64,000 nucleotides of DNA from an uncultured Aquimarina sp. (GCA_947500845.1 CANMTP010000016.1:1-64000); one strand, 5' to 3'; numbered from the stretch's first letter, positions 28,625-38,486 are shown. Notes: generated by a model not told the origin, from the sequence alone. Translations and numbers: made by a program.

Positions 28625-29131
28625 TTAATTTTTAATCTCTAGAGGGATACCTGAGATCATTAGTATGACTTTATCGGCATGTTTTGCAATATGCTGATTC
28701 ATCCAACCTTGTAGTTCAGTAAATTTTCTACCTACTTCGGTAGTGGCATGAACACCCATGCCTATTTCATTAGAAATGATAATTATGGTAGCTTCTCGCT
28801 TGAGAAGCTTAGTAAACTCTTCTTTTGCCAGCGCTAACGATTTTTCGATATCATTTTTGGTATCTACAAAATAGTTCGTGAGCCAAAGTGTAACACAATC
28901 TATGACCATAACACTTCCATCCTTAATGACTTTAGATAACTCTTTTTCTTCTTCGATAACGGTCCATCGTTGATCTCGATCAGCAATATGTCTCTCTATT
29001 CGTTTACGATGATTTTCATCCCAAATGCGAGATGTTGCAAGATAAAAAGGAGTGCTGGATAGTTCCAAAGCAAGGTTTTGCGCATAATTGCTTTTTCCAG
29101 AACGTTCTCCACCTGTAATATAATAAAGCAT
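28625..29131 (-). CDS. cobU: Bifunctional adenosylcobinamide kinase / adenosylcobinamide-phosphate guanylyltransferase
   Basis: A 168-residue enzyme that phosphorylates adenosylcobinamide and attaches GMP. The P-loop GGERSGKSNYA is at 7-17, a RHIADRDQRW block near 47-56 holds the GMP-accepting His, and VMVIDCVTLWLTNYF is the Walker B-like strand. It is the first gene of the minus-strand cob operon. The -7 box is only about 24 bases from the ATG, leaving no room for a riboswitch on this side. With CobT, CobS and CobC it forms a complete salvage and lower-ligand set; no corrin-ring synthesis genes are seen, so the cell is probably a corrinoid salvager, as far as this window shows. Confidence 0.96.
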   Translation of the reverse strand: MLYYITGGERSGKSNYAQNLALELSSTPFYLATSRIWDENHRKRIERHIADRDQRWTVIEEEKELSKVIKDGSVMVIDCVTLWLTNYFVDTKNDIEKSLALAKEEFTKLLKREATIIIISNEIGMGVHATTEVGRKFTELQGWMNQHIAKHADKVILMISGIPLEIKN

Positions 29132-29154
29132 GAAAGGGCTAGTTTTAAAGATGC

Positions 29155-29162
29155 CAAAGTTA
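29155..29162 (-). promoter_or_regulatory. Promoter -7 box of the cob operon
   Basis: The minus strand reads TAACTTTG, matching TAnnTTTG, 23 bases before the cobU ATG. No -33 TTG was found at the usual spacing. Confidence 0.4.
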
Positions 29163-29229
29163 ATCGAATAGATTATATATAGGTTATTATAATATCAGAT
29201 TCGTAAAAATATAATACATTCGCACTGAA

Positions 29230-29520
29230 TTTTGGTTCTGAGACTCTAACCGTAGAGTTAAAGATTAAAAGGGAATCAGGTGATCTGTAAAAAAATGAAA
29301 TTTCTAATTTCTGTTTTTATAAAATTCCTGGGCTGTTCCCGCAACTGTAAGCTGTACCGAATCGCTATTGATCTGTAAAAATATCAGTCCGTATTAGGTG
29401 CTCATTGTCAATTCTTTTGAAACCACTGTCTTCATATTATTTGGGATGGGAAGGTAAACAATGAGACGCGAGCCAGGAGACCTGCCTTTATTCGATAAAG
29501 TCAAACTTTCGGGATAAAGG
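29230..29520 (+). ncRNA. Cobalamin riboswitch upstream of btuB
   Basis: The leader shows aggregate class I cobalamin aptamer features: aaaagggaatcaggtg near 29266-29281, gggctgttcccgcaactgtaa near 29330-29350 (21 bases, core ctgttcccgcaactg), and the B12 box gagccaggagacctgcc at 29469-29486. After the aptamer, cctttat (29485-29491) can pair with ataaagg (29514-29520) around a small inner hairpin, giving a plausible expression platform before the ATG at 29581. Binding of adenosylcobalamin would lower BtuB synthesis. The exact outer limits are approximate. Confidence 0.93.
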
Positions 29521-29580
29521 TTTGGGTATGGGTAAACTACATACTTTTTTCCGGTAATTGTAAACAATTAAGTAATTAAA

Positions 29581-31446
29581 ATGAACAAAGAAATGTTTTT
29601 TGGGGCAGCATTTTTGTTGCTGGGATACTCTGTTGTCTCTGGTCAAGACACCCAGAAGAAAGAAAAAGTAAATGAATTAGAGGAAGTGGTGATTTCTGAC
29701 TCTAAATTCGAACTAAAACGTGAAAATTCAGGTAAAACAGTGATTACCATCTCAAATGATGAAATTAAGCGAAAACAAGGACAAACTATTCCGGAATTAA
29801 TTAACACAAAATCCGGTATCGAAATTAATGGAAGTAGAAGTAATGCTGGACAGAATTTAAATACATTTGTAAGAGGAGGAAACAATAGGCAGGTATTGGT
29901 ATTGATTGATGGTGTACAGATTTCTGACCCATCAAACATTAATGCTGAGTTTGACCTTCGTTCATTAGCATTAGATCAAATTGAATCCATAGAAATAGTT
30001 AAAGGAGCTGCAAGTACTTTGTATGGTAATGCGGCAGCAGCAGCAGTAATTAGTATTACCACAAAAAAGGCATCCTCTGATACAATTAGTGCTACTTTTC
30101 AGTCTAGTGTAGGAACAAATCAAACACAGGAAGATCAAGATTATGATATTGCTGATTTTTCAAACAGTGTCTCTATTAATGGGACATTACAGGAGTTTAC
30201 CTACGTTGTAGGGTTTAGCAATCAATATACCGACGGATTGTCTGCTGTTACCGATGGCCAAGAAAGAGATCCATTTTCTAGAATTAATACCAGTCTTAAA
30301 GTTGGTTATGATGTTACGGATGATTTCAATATTACCCTATTCGGAGCTCAGGATAAGTTTAGGTTAGATTTTGATAGCCCCCCATTAGATGCTCCTAACG
30401 TATCCGATAACGAACAATATCGCTTAGGTTTAAACTCCGCGTATAAATATAAATCTGGAAGTTTTACAATTAATTCACTTTACAATACTGTAGAGCGCGT
30501 TTTTGATTTTAGTGGTTTTGAATCTGTGTTTGAATCTGAAAGCTTATCGGTAGACGCTTTTAATAAATACAACTTCAATGATACTTTTTATACTGTAGCG
30601 GGAGTAAATTACATTTATAATGAAGTGATAACAGATGAAGCTAATATCTCAACTGTTGACCCATATGTAAATGTGGTGTTTATATCTGATTTTGGATTTA
30701 ATATGAATGTGGGAAGTAGACTCAATATACATAGCGAGTACGGTACTAATATTGTCTATAACGCAAACCCTTCTTACACTTTGAAATATGATAACGGTTA
30801 TGCAAAAGTTTTTGGGTCCTATGCTACTTCTTTCATTGCTCCTAACATTTCTCAGTTATTTGGTGTTTTTGGAGGAAATGAAAATCTAGACCCTGAGACT
30901 AACGTTACAATAGAAGGTGGGGTAGAGGTACAGCTTAATGATCAATTACGAATTAGTGGGCTTTACTTTAATCGAAACGAAGAAGATTTTATCATTTATG
31001 TGGATGAAGATGGAGATTTTAATACACTTGATGATGCTTCTTATCTCAATAATCCTGAGGATAGAACAATTCACGGTGCAGAGGTAGCAGTGGAGTTTGT
31101 CCCAACAAAAGAAATTAAACTGACATCAAATTATACATTTGTAGAAAGTACAGATTTGCCGTTAATACGAATTCCAAAGCATAAAGTAAATGCTTCTTTA
31201 TTATATCGTTTTTCAAATAGGGCTTCAGTGACAATGGCTTATCAATATAATTCTGAGCGTATTGATTTTGGACAGTCATTAGAAGCATTTTCAATTGTGG
31301 ATTTTAGTTTAAACTATGAAGTATTAAAAAATCGCATGACAATATTTGGTAGTGTGCAAAATATATTTAATGAAGAATATATCGAAATTTTGAATTTTGC
31401 AACTCGCGGTAGAAATGCAAGAGTAGGGTTTAGTCTGAAGTTTTAA
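29581..31446 (+). CDS. btuB: TonB-dependent cobalamin/corrinoid receptor
   Basis: A 621-residue outer-membrane receptor with a signal peptide ending near VVSGQ. A TonB-box-like LEEVVISDS follows, then the plug with IPELINTKSGIEI, VLVLIDGVQI and IESIEIVKGAASTLYGNAA, and a 22-strand-type barrel ending in FATRGRNARVGFSLKF with a terminal Phe. The size is close to E. coli BtuB and much shorter than SusC proteins. The upstream cobalamin riboswitch makes corrinoid uptake the firm assignment. A terminator follows, so the next lipoprotein gene probably has its own promoter. Confidence 0.95.
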   Translation: MNKEMFFGAAFLLLGYSVVSGQDTQKKEKVNELEEVVISDSKFELKRENSGKTVITISNDEIKRKQGQTIPELINTKSGIEINGSRSNAGQNLNTFVRGGNNRQVLVLIDGVQISDPSNINAEFDLRSLALDQIESIEIVKGAASTLYGNAAAAAVISITTKKASSDTISATFQSSVGTNQTQEDQDYDIADFSNSVSINGTLQEFTYVVGFSNQYTDGLSAVTDGQERDPFSRINTSLKVGYDVTDDFNITLFGAQDKFRLDFDSPPLDAPNVSDNEQYRLGLNSAYKYKSGSFTINSLYNTVERVFDFSGFESVFESESLSVDAFNKYNFNDTFYTVAGVNYIYNEVITDEANISTVDPYVNVVFISDFGFNMNVGSRLNIHSEYGTNIVYNANPSYTLKYDNGYAKVFGSYATSFIAPNISQLFGVFGGNENLDPETNVTIEGGVEVQLNDQLRISGLYFNRNEEDFIIYVDEDGDFNTLDDASYLNNPEDRTIHGAEVAVEFVPTKEIKLTSNYTFVESTDLPLIRIPKHKVNASLLYRFSNRASVTMAYQYNSERIDFGQSLEAFSIVDFSLNYEVLKNRMTIFGSVQNIFNEEYIEILNFATRGRNARVGFSLKF

Positions 31447-31470
31447 TATCTTATTTTTTTATTGTTAAAC

Positions 31471-31509
31471 ACAACACCTGAATGGCAATCAATTCAGGCG
31501 TTGTTTTTA
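31471..31509 (+). terminator. Terminator of btuB
   Basis: Arms 31471-31483 and 31492-31504 pair along 13 positions with one A-C mismatch around an 8-base loop, followed by TTTTT. Confidence 0.75.
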
Positions 31510-31624
31510 TATCATTGATTATATTCAATATGTTAATTGATAAATATTTAACCATCAAGTTGTTCTTTGGTTAATCAGCAATTCCTAATTTTAAAATTAT
31601 TAACCAAATATATATTACAACAAA

Positions 31625-33007
31625 ATGAAAAAATTCAGATTTTTATTCTTGTCTGTGCTTTTTGTATTTTCTGCTTGTGAAGAAGAAGATATATCTAGCC
31701 CTTCTGCTCCTGTTCTGGATGCGAAATCCAGGATTTTACCTGCCGGAGATCCAAACCTTGACCCCAATTGGAATTGGGAAAGCTCACAGTGGGTTGCTTA
31801 CTTTACCAATATAGGCGGATCGATAGGGACTGCCAGTACCGTAAATCCCTTTTTTAATGATCCTATTTTTGGTAATGCAGATCCAAGTCAAATAGATATG
31901 CGCGCCTCGGACGGATGGATGTTAGTGGCTCGCGATTTTGGGACACCGACTTCAGCACCAAGGCATCCCTGGATCATGTTATATAACAAGTATAGGGGAT
32001 TACTTAGAGTTTGTGTACTACGAACCTCAGATCTACTTACCTCAGATCAGAACCTTTCCTTAGAGTTTGATAGCTCTGTTGTGGCACCTACTTCATTTAT
32101 TTTTACGGGTGAGACAGAACAACTTGCCAATACAAAGACTGGGTCACTACAATGGATGGTTGGTGAATTCAATCTTCAGGGATATGATCCAACTATCAAT
32201 CGGCAAGCTCGTTTGAGGGTTAACATTCGGGAAGTGGCTAATCAAGACATTACATTGAATGGAGGAATAACACTAATCGGAGTAGCACAACCCAAACCGA
32301 AACCGTTTGGGGTATCGAATCTATTTGAAATAGGTTCTTACACTTCCAAATTATTTGATAAGTTGCCAGATTTTGGAGATAATACCTTTAAAGATGTTGT
32401 GAAAGATTTGACAAAACCCGAACTCCTTGGTGCAGCCGGGGGGCTTATTAAAAGCTTTACAAGCTCAGGTAAATCACCAACTTATAATATTTCATTAGTA
32501 GGTGAAATTGCATTGCAAGGGACCATGTCTCTATCAACGCAACGCGGAACGGTTGATGTCTATCTGAGAACCGATGCTAACAATTCAGGGCAATACAAAG
32601 CATTGAACAACATACCTTGGGGGGTGATGAGGTATAAATCTGAGGTAGGAATTAAAGTTCAAGCTAACTATGTTCAACAGATACCTATGTGGTTTATAAA
32701 TTATACTACTCCAACAGGATTCTTTGATAATATTCTTGGTATTAATCCGACTTTGTCCAGTCAAGTATCTTCAATTGAAGCAGGTTGGGTAAAATTTGAG
32801 CAAGATAACGTTCAACTTCAAAGTCTTAATACTTTCAAAGCACAAGTTCTAAGAGAACAGGTACAACTACCTTTACGTCCTTGGGAAAGTGGAAATATAG
32901 GAGAGATTATTGATGGTATATTAAAACAATTTGAAGTAGCTGTACGAATCACATACAGCAATGGAGATGTGGTTTATAATCGTATTCCGGTCAAGCGCAT
33001 TCCATAA
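31625..33007 (+). CDS. Lipoprotein of unknown function
   Basis: A 460-residue protein with a clear lipoprotein signal (FVFSACEEED, Cys19), so it is anchored in the envelope and, with its acidic +2 residues, probably exported towards the surface in Bacteroidota. No domain is recognised. Visible features are a Trp-rich start (PNWNWESSQW), a GGLIKSFTSSGKS stretch midway, and a predicted beta-rich body with repeated VRITY / LVGEIAL strands. It lies between btuB and a broken btuB copy, which hints at a surface partner for corrinoid capture, but nothing in the sequence itself shows this. A hairpin follows at 33035-33065. Confidence 0.75.
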   Translation: MKKFRFLFLSVLFVFSACEEEDISSPSAPVLDAKSRILPAGDPNLDPNWNWESSQWVAYFTNIGGSIGTASTVNPFFNDPIFGNADPSQIDMRASDGWMLVARDFGTPTSAPRHPWIMLYNKYRGLLRVCVLRTSDLLTSDQNLSLEFDSSVVAPTSFIFTGETEQLANTKTGSLQWMVGEFNLQGYDPTINRQARLRVNIREVANQDITLNGGITLIGVAQPKPKPFGVSNLFEIGSYTSKLFDKLPDFGDNTFKDVVKDLTKPELLGAAGGLIKSFTSSGKSPTYNISLVGEIALQGTMSLSTQRGTVDVYLRTDANNSGQYKALNNIPWGVMRYKSEVGIKVQANYVQQIPMWFINYTTPTGFFDNILGINPTLSSQVSSIEAGWVKFEQDNVQLQSLNTFKAQVLREQVQLPLRPWESGNIGEIIDGILKQFEVAVRITYSNGDVVYNRIPVKRIP

Positions 33008-33346
33008 AGAAGCATAAACAATAATTTGATAAATAACCATCATAAGTGTTATGCTTATGATGGTTTAATAGATATGGTATTTTAATTCAATTATCGAAAA
33101 CGTGAATATTGAAAAAAATTACGGGTTTTAATTCTATTTTATTTTTATGTCATAAATGTTAAGCACCAGATATTTATAGAATTACATGAAAAAACGAATT
33201 ATGATTACTGATCCAATAATTTAGAACCAAACTTTTATGAAAATTTAAGTTCTAAACATGGAATTTACTTAGCTGTAATAGCGAGCTAACGCTTGAATGG
33301 ACGTATTAACTTAATAAGATATTCAATTTGTTGAAAACTTAACTAA
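33008..33346. other. Gene-free gap before the btuB remnant
   Basis: No open frame of interest. The stretch holds the hairpin at 33035-33065 and then AT-rich sequence. No recognisable plug-domain coding remnant or second riboswitch was found, so the missing 5' half of the neighbouring receptor copy has been deleted rather than merely frameshifted. Confidence 0.5.
33035..33065 (+). terminator. Hairpin after the 31625 lipoprotein gene
   Basis: Perfect 12-bp stem (33035-33046 with 33054-33065) and 7-base loop; the following T-tract is short (TTTAAT), so termination may be inefficient. Confidence 0.6.
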
Positions 33347-34540
33347 TTAGGAGAATCTTCTCTTTCGAGTTATTATAATGAGAGTTTGGAATATTTTCGT
33401 GCCGGAGCACAGATTGATGCTGATAATAATGCTAATAGTAAACAAGTAAGAGGGGGGGCTTCTATAACATACGACTATACCAATGGTAGTGTTGTTTTTA
33501 CTAACAGCTATTCTTTGCTGGAAAGAGAATTTTTGTCAAATACTTTTGCTTCCAAAAATAAAAGTAGATTTTATTCTTATGATTTTTACAATAAATACAG
33601 TTTTAATAACAAAATATTCACTGTTGTAGGAATAAACGGATCTAATAATGATTATGAAGGATTTAGTGCCGGGGCAAGAGGACAAGAATTTTTTAGAACC
33701 ATTGATGATGATACGGCCGATTTTGATATTATAGACCCCTATGCCAACATAGTATATGCTTCAGGTTTTGGTTTGAATCTAAATTTGGGAGCAAGACTCA
33801 ATATACACAGTGAGTATGGAACTAATATCGTATATAGTATAAACCCTTCTTATACGTATAAATTTGGCGAGAATTACATCAAGGGGCTAGCTTCATATTC
33901 TACGGCATACATTACTCCTTCACTTTTTCAATTGTTTGCAGAAGGTTTTGGAAATCGAAAATTAGACCCCGAAGAGAATACTACTATAGAAGGGGGAATT
34001 GAATTTTCTTTTGTGAAAAAATTGCGAGTGAGTGCCGTATATTTTGTACGTAATGAAGAAAATTTTGTTAATTTTGTTGATACAGGAAATTTTGTGTTTC
34101 AATATCAAAATATAAAAGAAGACTTTAGCACAAGCGGATTAGAATTTGAAATCAACTCTCGAGTATTGGACGATAAATTGTCTTTGGCTGCTAACTTTAC
34201 GTATACCAATGTAGATGAAGACCTAGCCCAAATTAGGATTCCTGAAATTAAAATTAATGCCACTATTGGATACCAGATAACCGATAAAACATTTTCATCT
34301 TTAAGCTATCAATTTAATGATAATAGAGAGGATAGCTTTTTTAATAATACAACATTCGAATCAGAATCAAAAACTTTGGATTCATATAGTCTTCTAGACT
34401 TTTATGTAAGCCATCAGTTAATGAAAAATTTAAAGTTTTTTGGAGCATTGAATAATATCGCCAACGATGATTATCAAGAGATCTTTGGTTTTAGTACCAG
34501 AGGTAGGAATGCTAGGATAGGGTTTAATTTGGAATTCTAA
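33347..34540 (+). pseudogene. Barrel-only remnant of a second BtuB-like receptor
   Basis: The open frame starts after a TAA at 33344 and has no ATG near its beginning (first usable codon TTG at 33386). It lacks a signal peptide, TonB box and plug, but its 384 residues match the BtuB barrel along their length: RLNIHSEYGTNIVY is identical in both, as are ENTTIEGG / TNVTIEGG-type strands and the RGRNAR end. The alignment begins at about residue 260 of BtuB. Without the plug and signal it cannot act as a normal receptor. The remaining frame is intact over 1.1 kb, so the deletion is recent or the segment is still selected, for example as a recombination reservoir. Confidence 0.8.
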
Positions 34541-34557
34541 ATCAAATAAAATTGAGT

Positions 34558-34591
34558 AGAGGCTTCCTAATAAATTAATTAAGAAGCCTCT
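34558..34591. terminator. Bidirectional terminator
   Basis: Arms 34558-34566 (agaggcttc) and 34583-34591 (gaagcctct) are exact complements around an AT-rich 16-base loop, between the btuB remnant (+) and the CARDB gene (-). Confidence 0.65.
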
Positions 34592-34596
34592 TTAAG

Positions 34597-35835
34597 TTAT
34601 TTTTTAAGCTTATAAATTTGGTTACCACTTTTTACAATATAGAATCCAGTAGGAAGTGAATTTATTATATTATTTTCCTCTTCCTTATTATTGATTCGAA
34701 TAGACTTCACTTTCAATCCACTTATCTCATGTATTGATAAATCATATGGAGAAGAAATAGAAAGTTGTTCTTCAAGAATCGGAGGGCCAATTCCGCCACC
34801 TCCAGAGGAGTTTTGTTTATAAATAAAGGGCAGATAGGCCATATTGTTGTCTTCTTTCTTTTCGCCGATTTGATTGTCCTTATCAATAATTATTAAAAGG
34901 TAGTGAATTTTATTAAAAGGTACCCCAGCTCCTAAGAGCGTAGAAGAATAAAGACTTATTCCATTAGTTCCGTATTCGGACCCTTTATTTATAGCAGCTA
35001 CAAAACTAGAGTTAGATAATTGATAATCAGAACTTTCAAATTTATTATTCGAGGATAAGAAGTACTTTAAATTTGTTGTAGGTGAGTTAGCATCTCCTAT
35101 GTTTTTTACTCTTGGTACAACACGTAAAGGTGTTGTGCCTCCATTGTATGTAACAGTATGAATAGATCCTGATTGAGCGGCTTGAAGGTTTAGAGGACAA
35201 GAGCTACATTCGCTTGTAACCGTGGTTTGAAAAGTATTAAAAGCTAGGTCAGGTTTGTTGTTTCCACCACCACCATCTCCACCACCATCACCAGATCGGC
35301 AAATAGCAGCATTTATAACATTAGAAGAATATCCAATGTATTTTTGAAGGGTTATATATTGACTAAAACCAGGATCATTATTGTAAACCTTATAATAGAT
35401 TTCTACTTTTGTTCTATAGAGGTTATCATTGTCAAAAAAGTCATAAGTATATAATCGACTAAAATAAGTCTTAAAGCCGCTTGGAAAGAAAGGATCAGAG
35501 ATGTTGGGACTTACAAAATAATCAGATAAATCAACAGTGGTTGAAGATCTGTCTGTCCAAGCTACTGAGGCCGCATTGAGTTTTGATTGAGTAGTAATTT
35601 TCACTTCATAATAGTAATCATTGAAGGTGTAAAGCTTTGTGTATTTTAGAGGTTCATTTTCGAAAGCTATTCCTCCATTTACAGAATCATAACATCTCCC
35701 ATCTCGAAAGACATCTACAGTCTTTATTTCAATTCTTCCATTATAATTTAATTCACTTATGGGTTTTTCAAAAGTCCATTGACCTGTCGAAACTATAGAA
35801 TAAAAAAATAAAGTAATTGTTAGTGTAATTTTCAT
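34597..35835 (-). CDS. Secreted CARDB-type protein with a T9SS-like C-terminal tail
   Basis: A 412-residue exported protein with a Sec signal ending near VSTGQ. The middle contains a Gly/Asp linker (about 182-192), a CxxC pair in SECSSCPLN and a CARDB-like adhesion module (PRVKNIGDANSPTTNLKYFLS and DKDNQIGEKKEDNN, the second typical of the domain end). The C-terminus, with NSLPTGFYIVKSG and a basic KLKK end, resembles a T9SS type A sorting tail, though it is short. It is probably a surface or extracellular binding protein; the first 180 residues are unrecognised. It is monocistronic. Confidence 0.8.
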   Translation of the reverse strand: MKITLTITLFFYSIVSTGQWTFEKPISELNYNGRIEIKTVDVFRDGRCYDSVNGGIAFENEPLKYTKLYTFNDYYYEVKITTQSKLNAASVAWTDRSSTTVDLSDYFVSPNISDPFFPSGFKTYFSRLYTYDFFDNDNLYRTKVEIYYKVYNNDPGFSQYITLQKYIGYSSNVINAAICRSGDGGGDGGGGNNKPDLAFNTFQTTVTSECSSCPLNLQAAQSGSIHTVTYNGGTTPLRVVPRVKNIGDANSPTTNLKYFLSSNNKFESSDYQLSNSSFVAAINKGSEYGTNGISLYSSTLLGAGVPFNKIHYLLIIIDKDNQIGEKKEDNNMAYLPFIYKQNSSGGGGIGPPILEEQLSISSPYDLSIHEISGLKVKSIRINNKEEENNIINSLPTGFYIVKSGNQIYKLKK

Positions 35836-35975
35836 AACTAGGAATTTAAATTGGTTTATTAAAAGATATTAAAAATATTACATCTAATCAACGACTTGGT
35901 GTTAAACTTTAAAAGTTACAAAATATTACTATGAATGGTAAGTATAATTAAATAAGATATTTTTAGTTAAGATTT

Positions 35976-37379
35976 TTAATCCTCAATAAACATTCTTTGG
36001 TAGATTGGATTCATCATGTCGCTGTCACCGATATGTTCATGTTCATAAGAAGATGATTTGACAGCCACCACAATGTTTCCAGTAATATGGTCTATTGCAA
36101 CTCTTAATAATGGTTCATTCTCATCACCCAAAACACCTAAATTCGAATAATCTTCAGGTAATGGAATATCTGGAATTAAACCATCAAAATAATCTGATTC
36201 ACCTCTTGAGTTGGCAGATTTTAGTACCAGTGGTAACATTGCATACCTATGATTAATATTGGCTTGACTTCTTCTAAAATTAGGTGCAGGTGCATCGTAA
36301 ATCAAAAATGAACCTTCAAATTTACCTCTGGTATTAGTTCCAATTTGTATTACTTCGATATATGGCCGCAAGCAATTAATAACAAGTTCACTTGCAGATG
36401 CGGTACTTCCAGAAGTTAATACATAAACCCTATTCAGATTAAGACTTACTACATCTATGTTATCACCGATTTTGGAATCAAAAACTCTTTCATTTCCATA
36501 GGTTTCTTGACGATCTTGGTTATATTGTTCTATCGAATAGATATTACCTTCAAACTGACCAGTAATCATACTTGAAAGATCTTTAGAAGTCTCAATACTA
36601 CCTCCACCATTGTACCGAAGATCTAAAACTAAATCTGTTATTCTTTCTGATTTGAATTGGATGAATACTTCATTTAATATGGCATCAAAGTCTGAAGTAA
36701 AACTATTATACATAAGGTATCCGATTTTATGATTTTCAGTATCGATTACCTTAGTCAAATAAACCGGGTTTTCAGTATATTGTGATTTAATTAACTCTAC
36801 AGATTCTTCAAGTGGAGTGATAATACTTCCATCGAAACCAGCTAAACCAATTGTATAAACATCTTGACTTAATAATTCACTAAAATTATCTTCGGTAATT
36901 TGGGTGCCATTTACGGTATTAAAAATATCACCACGTAGAATGCCTTTAGCTTTGGCATCTGTATTTGGTAAAACATATCGTACATATCCAAATACGTTGG
37001 ATGGATTATTTGGATATCGTACAAGGCCATAATCCATACCGTTATTTAAAGTAATTCCGTCTAATGACCGTTCTATAACTGTATAATCATCAAATAATAG
37101 AGAAAATCTATCCCGCGAGGATTTGATATCTTCAAAAAAACTTTCAGGGGTATTATATTGATTAAGAAATCTGGTATATTCGGCATCATTTGAGAAGCGA
37201 TCGTTAGAAAGATCGTTAACATCACTCTTGTATAACGACCAATAATTTAGACCTTTCCAAATAAAATCATTCACTTCTGCTGTGCTGGCGATGCCTGGTA
37301 CATCGTCATTATCATCAAAACATGAGGTTAACAGACTTCCAAAAAACAGTAAAAAGGATAAATACTTCAAAAACTTCAT
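35976..37379 (-). CDS. S41-family (C-terminal processing) serine peptidase, lipoprotein
   Basis: A 467-residue envelope lipoprotein (signal ending LLTSCFDD, Cys20). A PDZ-like segment (about 125-190, with GILRGDIFNTVNG) precedes the S41 core. The core shows LDLRYNGGGS near 253-262, the nucleophile Ser in TSGSTASASELV and NTRGK. Members cleave C-terminal tails of misfolded or envelope proteins. The lipoprotein form with a DDNDD spacer after Cys is common in Flavobacteriaceae. The gene is divergent from the ECF sigma operon 113 bases away, so common control by that sigma factor is possible but not shown. Confidence 0.9.
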   Translation of the reverse strand: MKFLKYLSFLLFFGSLLTSCFDDNDDVPGIASTAEVNDFIWKGLNYWSLYKSDVNDLSNDRFSNDAEYTRFLNQYNTPESFFEDIKSSRDRFSLLFDDYTVIERSLDGITLNNGMDYGLVRYPNNPSNVFGYVRYVLPNTDAKAKGILRGDIFNTVNGTQITEDNFSELLSQDVYTIGLAGFDGSIITPLEESVELIKSQYTENPVYLTKVIDTENHKIGYLMYNSFTSDFDAILNEVFIQFKSERITDLVLDLRYNGGGSIETSKDLSSMITGQFEGNIYSIEQYNQDRQETYGNERVFDSKIGDNIDVVSLNLNRVYVLTSGSTASASELVINCLRPYIEVIQIGTNTRGKFEGSFLIYDAPAPNFRRSQANINHRYAMLPLVLKSANSRGESDYFDGLIPDIPLPEDYSNLGVLGDENEPLLRVAIDHITGNIVVAVKSSSYEHEHIGDSDMMNPIYQRMFIED

Positions 37380-37492
37380 ATATATATATTGTTTGTAGAT
37401 TGCTAAATGTAACTACTTTATTATAATTTTAAAAAAGAATGTAACAAATTATAGGTATAGTCGTCTCCCTTATATAAAGCTGACAAGGTTTT

Positions 37493-38023
37493 ATGCAACC
37501 AACCAAGAAAGAAATGAAAGAAAGAGCATTTATAACGCTTACCAATGGGTTTAAAGACAAACTGTTTAGGTTGGCAAAGCGCTTGTTGATAAGTAATGAG
37601 GAGGCAGAAGATGCTACTCAAGAGGTTTTACTTAAGCTTTGGAAGAATAAAACCAAGATGACTGAGTATAAGAATGTAGAAGCTTTTGCGATGACAATGA
37701 CCAAAAATTATTGTTATGACAAGCTTAAAGCAAAAGAAACAGGAAATTTAAAGATCGTTCATAGTAACTATAAAGATGAACGACCTTCATTACAAAGACA
37801 AGTAGAAGCAAAGGACAGTCTGGATTGGGTAGGTAAAATCATGAATGATCTACCAGAGCAACAACGTATGATTATTCAACTTAGGGATATAGAACAATAT
37901 GACAATGCAGAAATTGCAGACATGTTAGGGATTAACGAAGTTGCTGTAAGAGTTGCATTATCAAGAGGAAGAAAAAAAATTAGAGAAGAATTATTAAAAA
38001 AGCATAATTATGGAGTTGTCTAA
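37493..38023 (+). CDS. ECF-family RNA polymerase sigma factor
   Basis: A 176-residue sigma-70 family factor of the extracytoplasmic type. Region 2 (about 16-85) includes LISNEEAEDATQEVLLKLW, which binds the core enzyme and the -10 element. Region 4 (about 115-170) includes LPEQQRMIIQLRDIE and the helix-turn-helix AEIADMLGINEVAVRVALSRG. There is no C-terminal extension. It overlaps the next gene by 14 bases; that gene has the single membrane helix expected of an anti-sigma protein. Two DUF4252 genes follow, a combination often seen with this sigma type in Bacteroidota. Confidence 0.93.
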   Translation: MQPTKKEMKERAFITLTNGFKDKLFRLAKRLLISNEEAEDATQEVLLKLWKNKTKMTEYKNVEAFAMTMTKNYCYDKLKAKETGNLKIVHSNYKDERPSLQRQVEAKDSLDWVGKIMNDLPEQQRMIIQLRDIEQYDNAEIADMLGINEVAVRVALSRGRKKIREELLKKHNYGVV

Positions 38024-38441
38024 CATAGAAAAATTACTAGAAAAGTATTTCGAAGGCGAAACGACCATTTCTGAAGAAAAAAAGTTAAAGGTTTATTTTA
38101 CCAGAGAAACTGTGCCGTCACATCTTGAGAGATACATAGATCTGTTTCAGTATTTTTCTAAAGAAAGCAACATTACTGCTACCAAGGATCTAAAATTGAA
38201 GACAAGTAAAACATTCAGATATTCCTGGATTGGTTTTGCAGCATCAGTAGCGTTGATTGCCGGTATATTTTTAACAAAAACTACACCGTCTGATCCTGTT
38301 GATACTTACGAAGATCCCGAAATAGCATTACAGGAGACCAAAAAAATCCTCAATATGGTTTCGCAATATATGAATGAGGGAAAACAAGGGTTAGTGTACC
38401 TTAATGAATTTGAAAACACTAAAAATAAGTTTATAAAGTGA
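38010..38441 (+). CDS. Single-pass membrane protein, probable anti-sigma factor
   Basis: A 143-residue protein with a hydrophilic N-terminal part (about 1-72), one transmembrane helix (YSWIGFAASVALIAGIFL, about 71-88) and a short periplasmic tail. The start MELSNIEKLLEKYFEGETTISEE resembles the N-terminal anti-sigma segment of Bacteroidota FecR-less regulators (EKYFxGETSxxEE pattern). It overlaps the sigma gene by 14 bases, so the two are made in a fixed ratio. Anti-sigma function is inferred from layout and operon position; no zinc-binding His/Cys motif is present. Confidence 0.75.
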   Translation: MELSNIEKLLEKYFEGETTISEEKKLKVYFTRETVPSHLERYIDLFQYFSKESNITATKDLKLKTSKTFRYSWIGFAASVALIAGIFLTKTTPSDPVDTYEDPEIALQETKKILNMVSQYMNEGKQGLVYLNEFENTKNKFIK

Positions 38442-38486
38442 AAATTAATTAACGCTGATTATAGCGAGACTTAAAATTATGTAATT

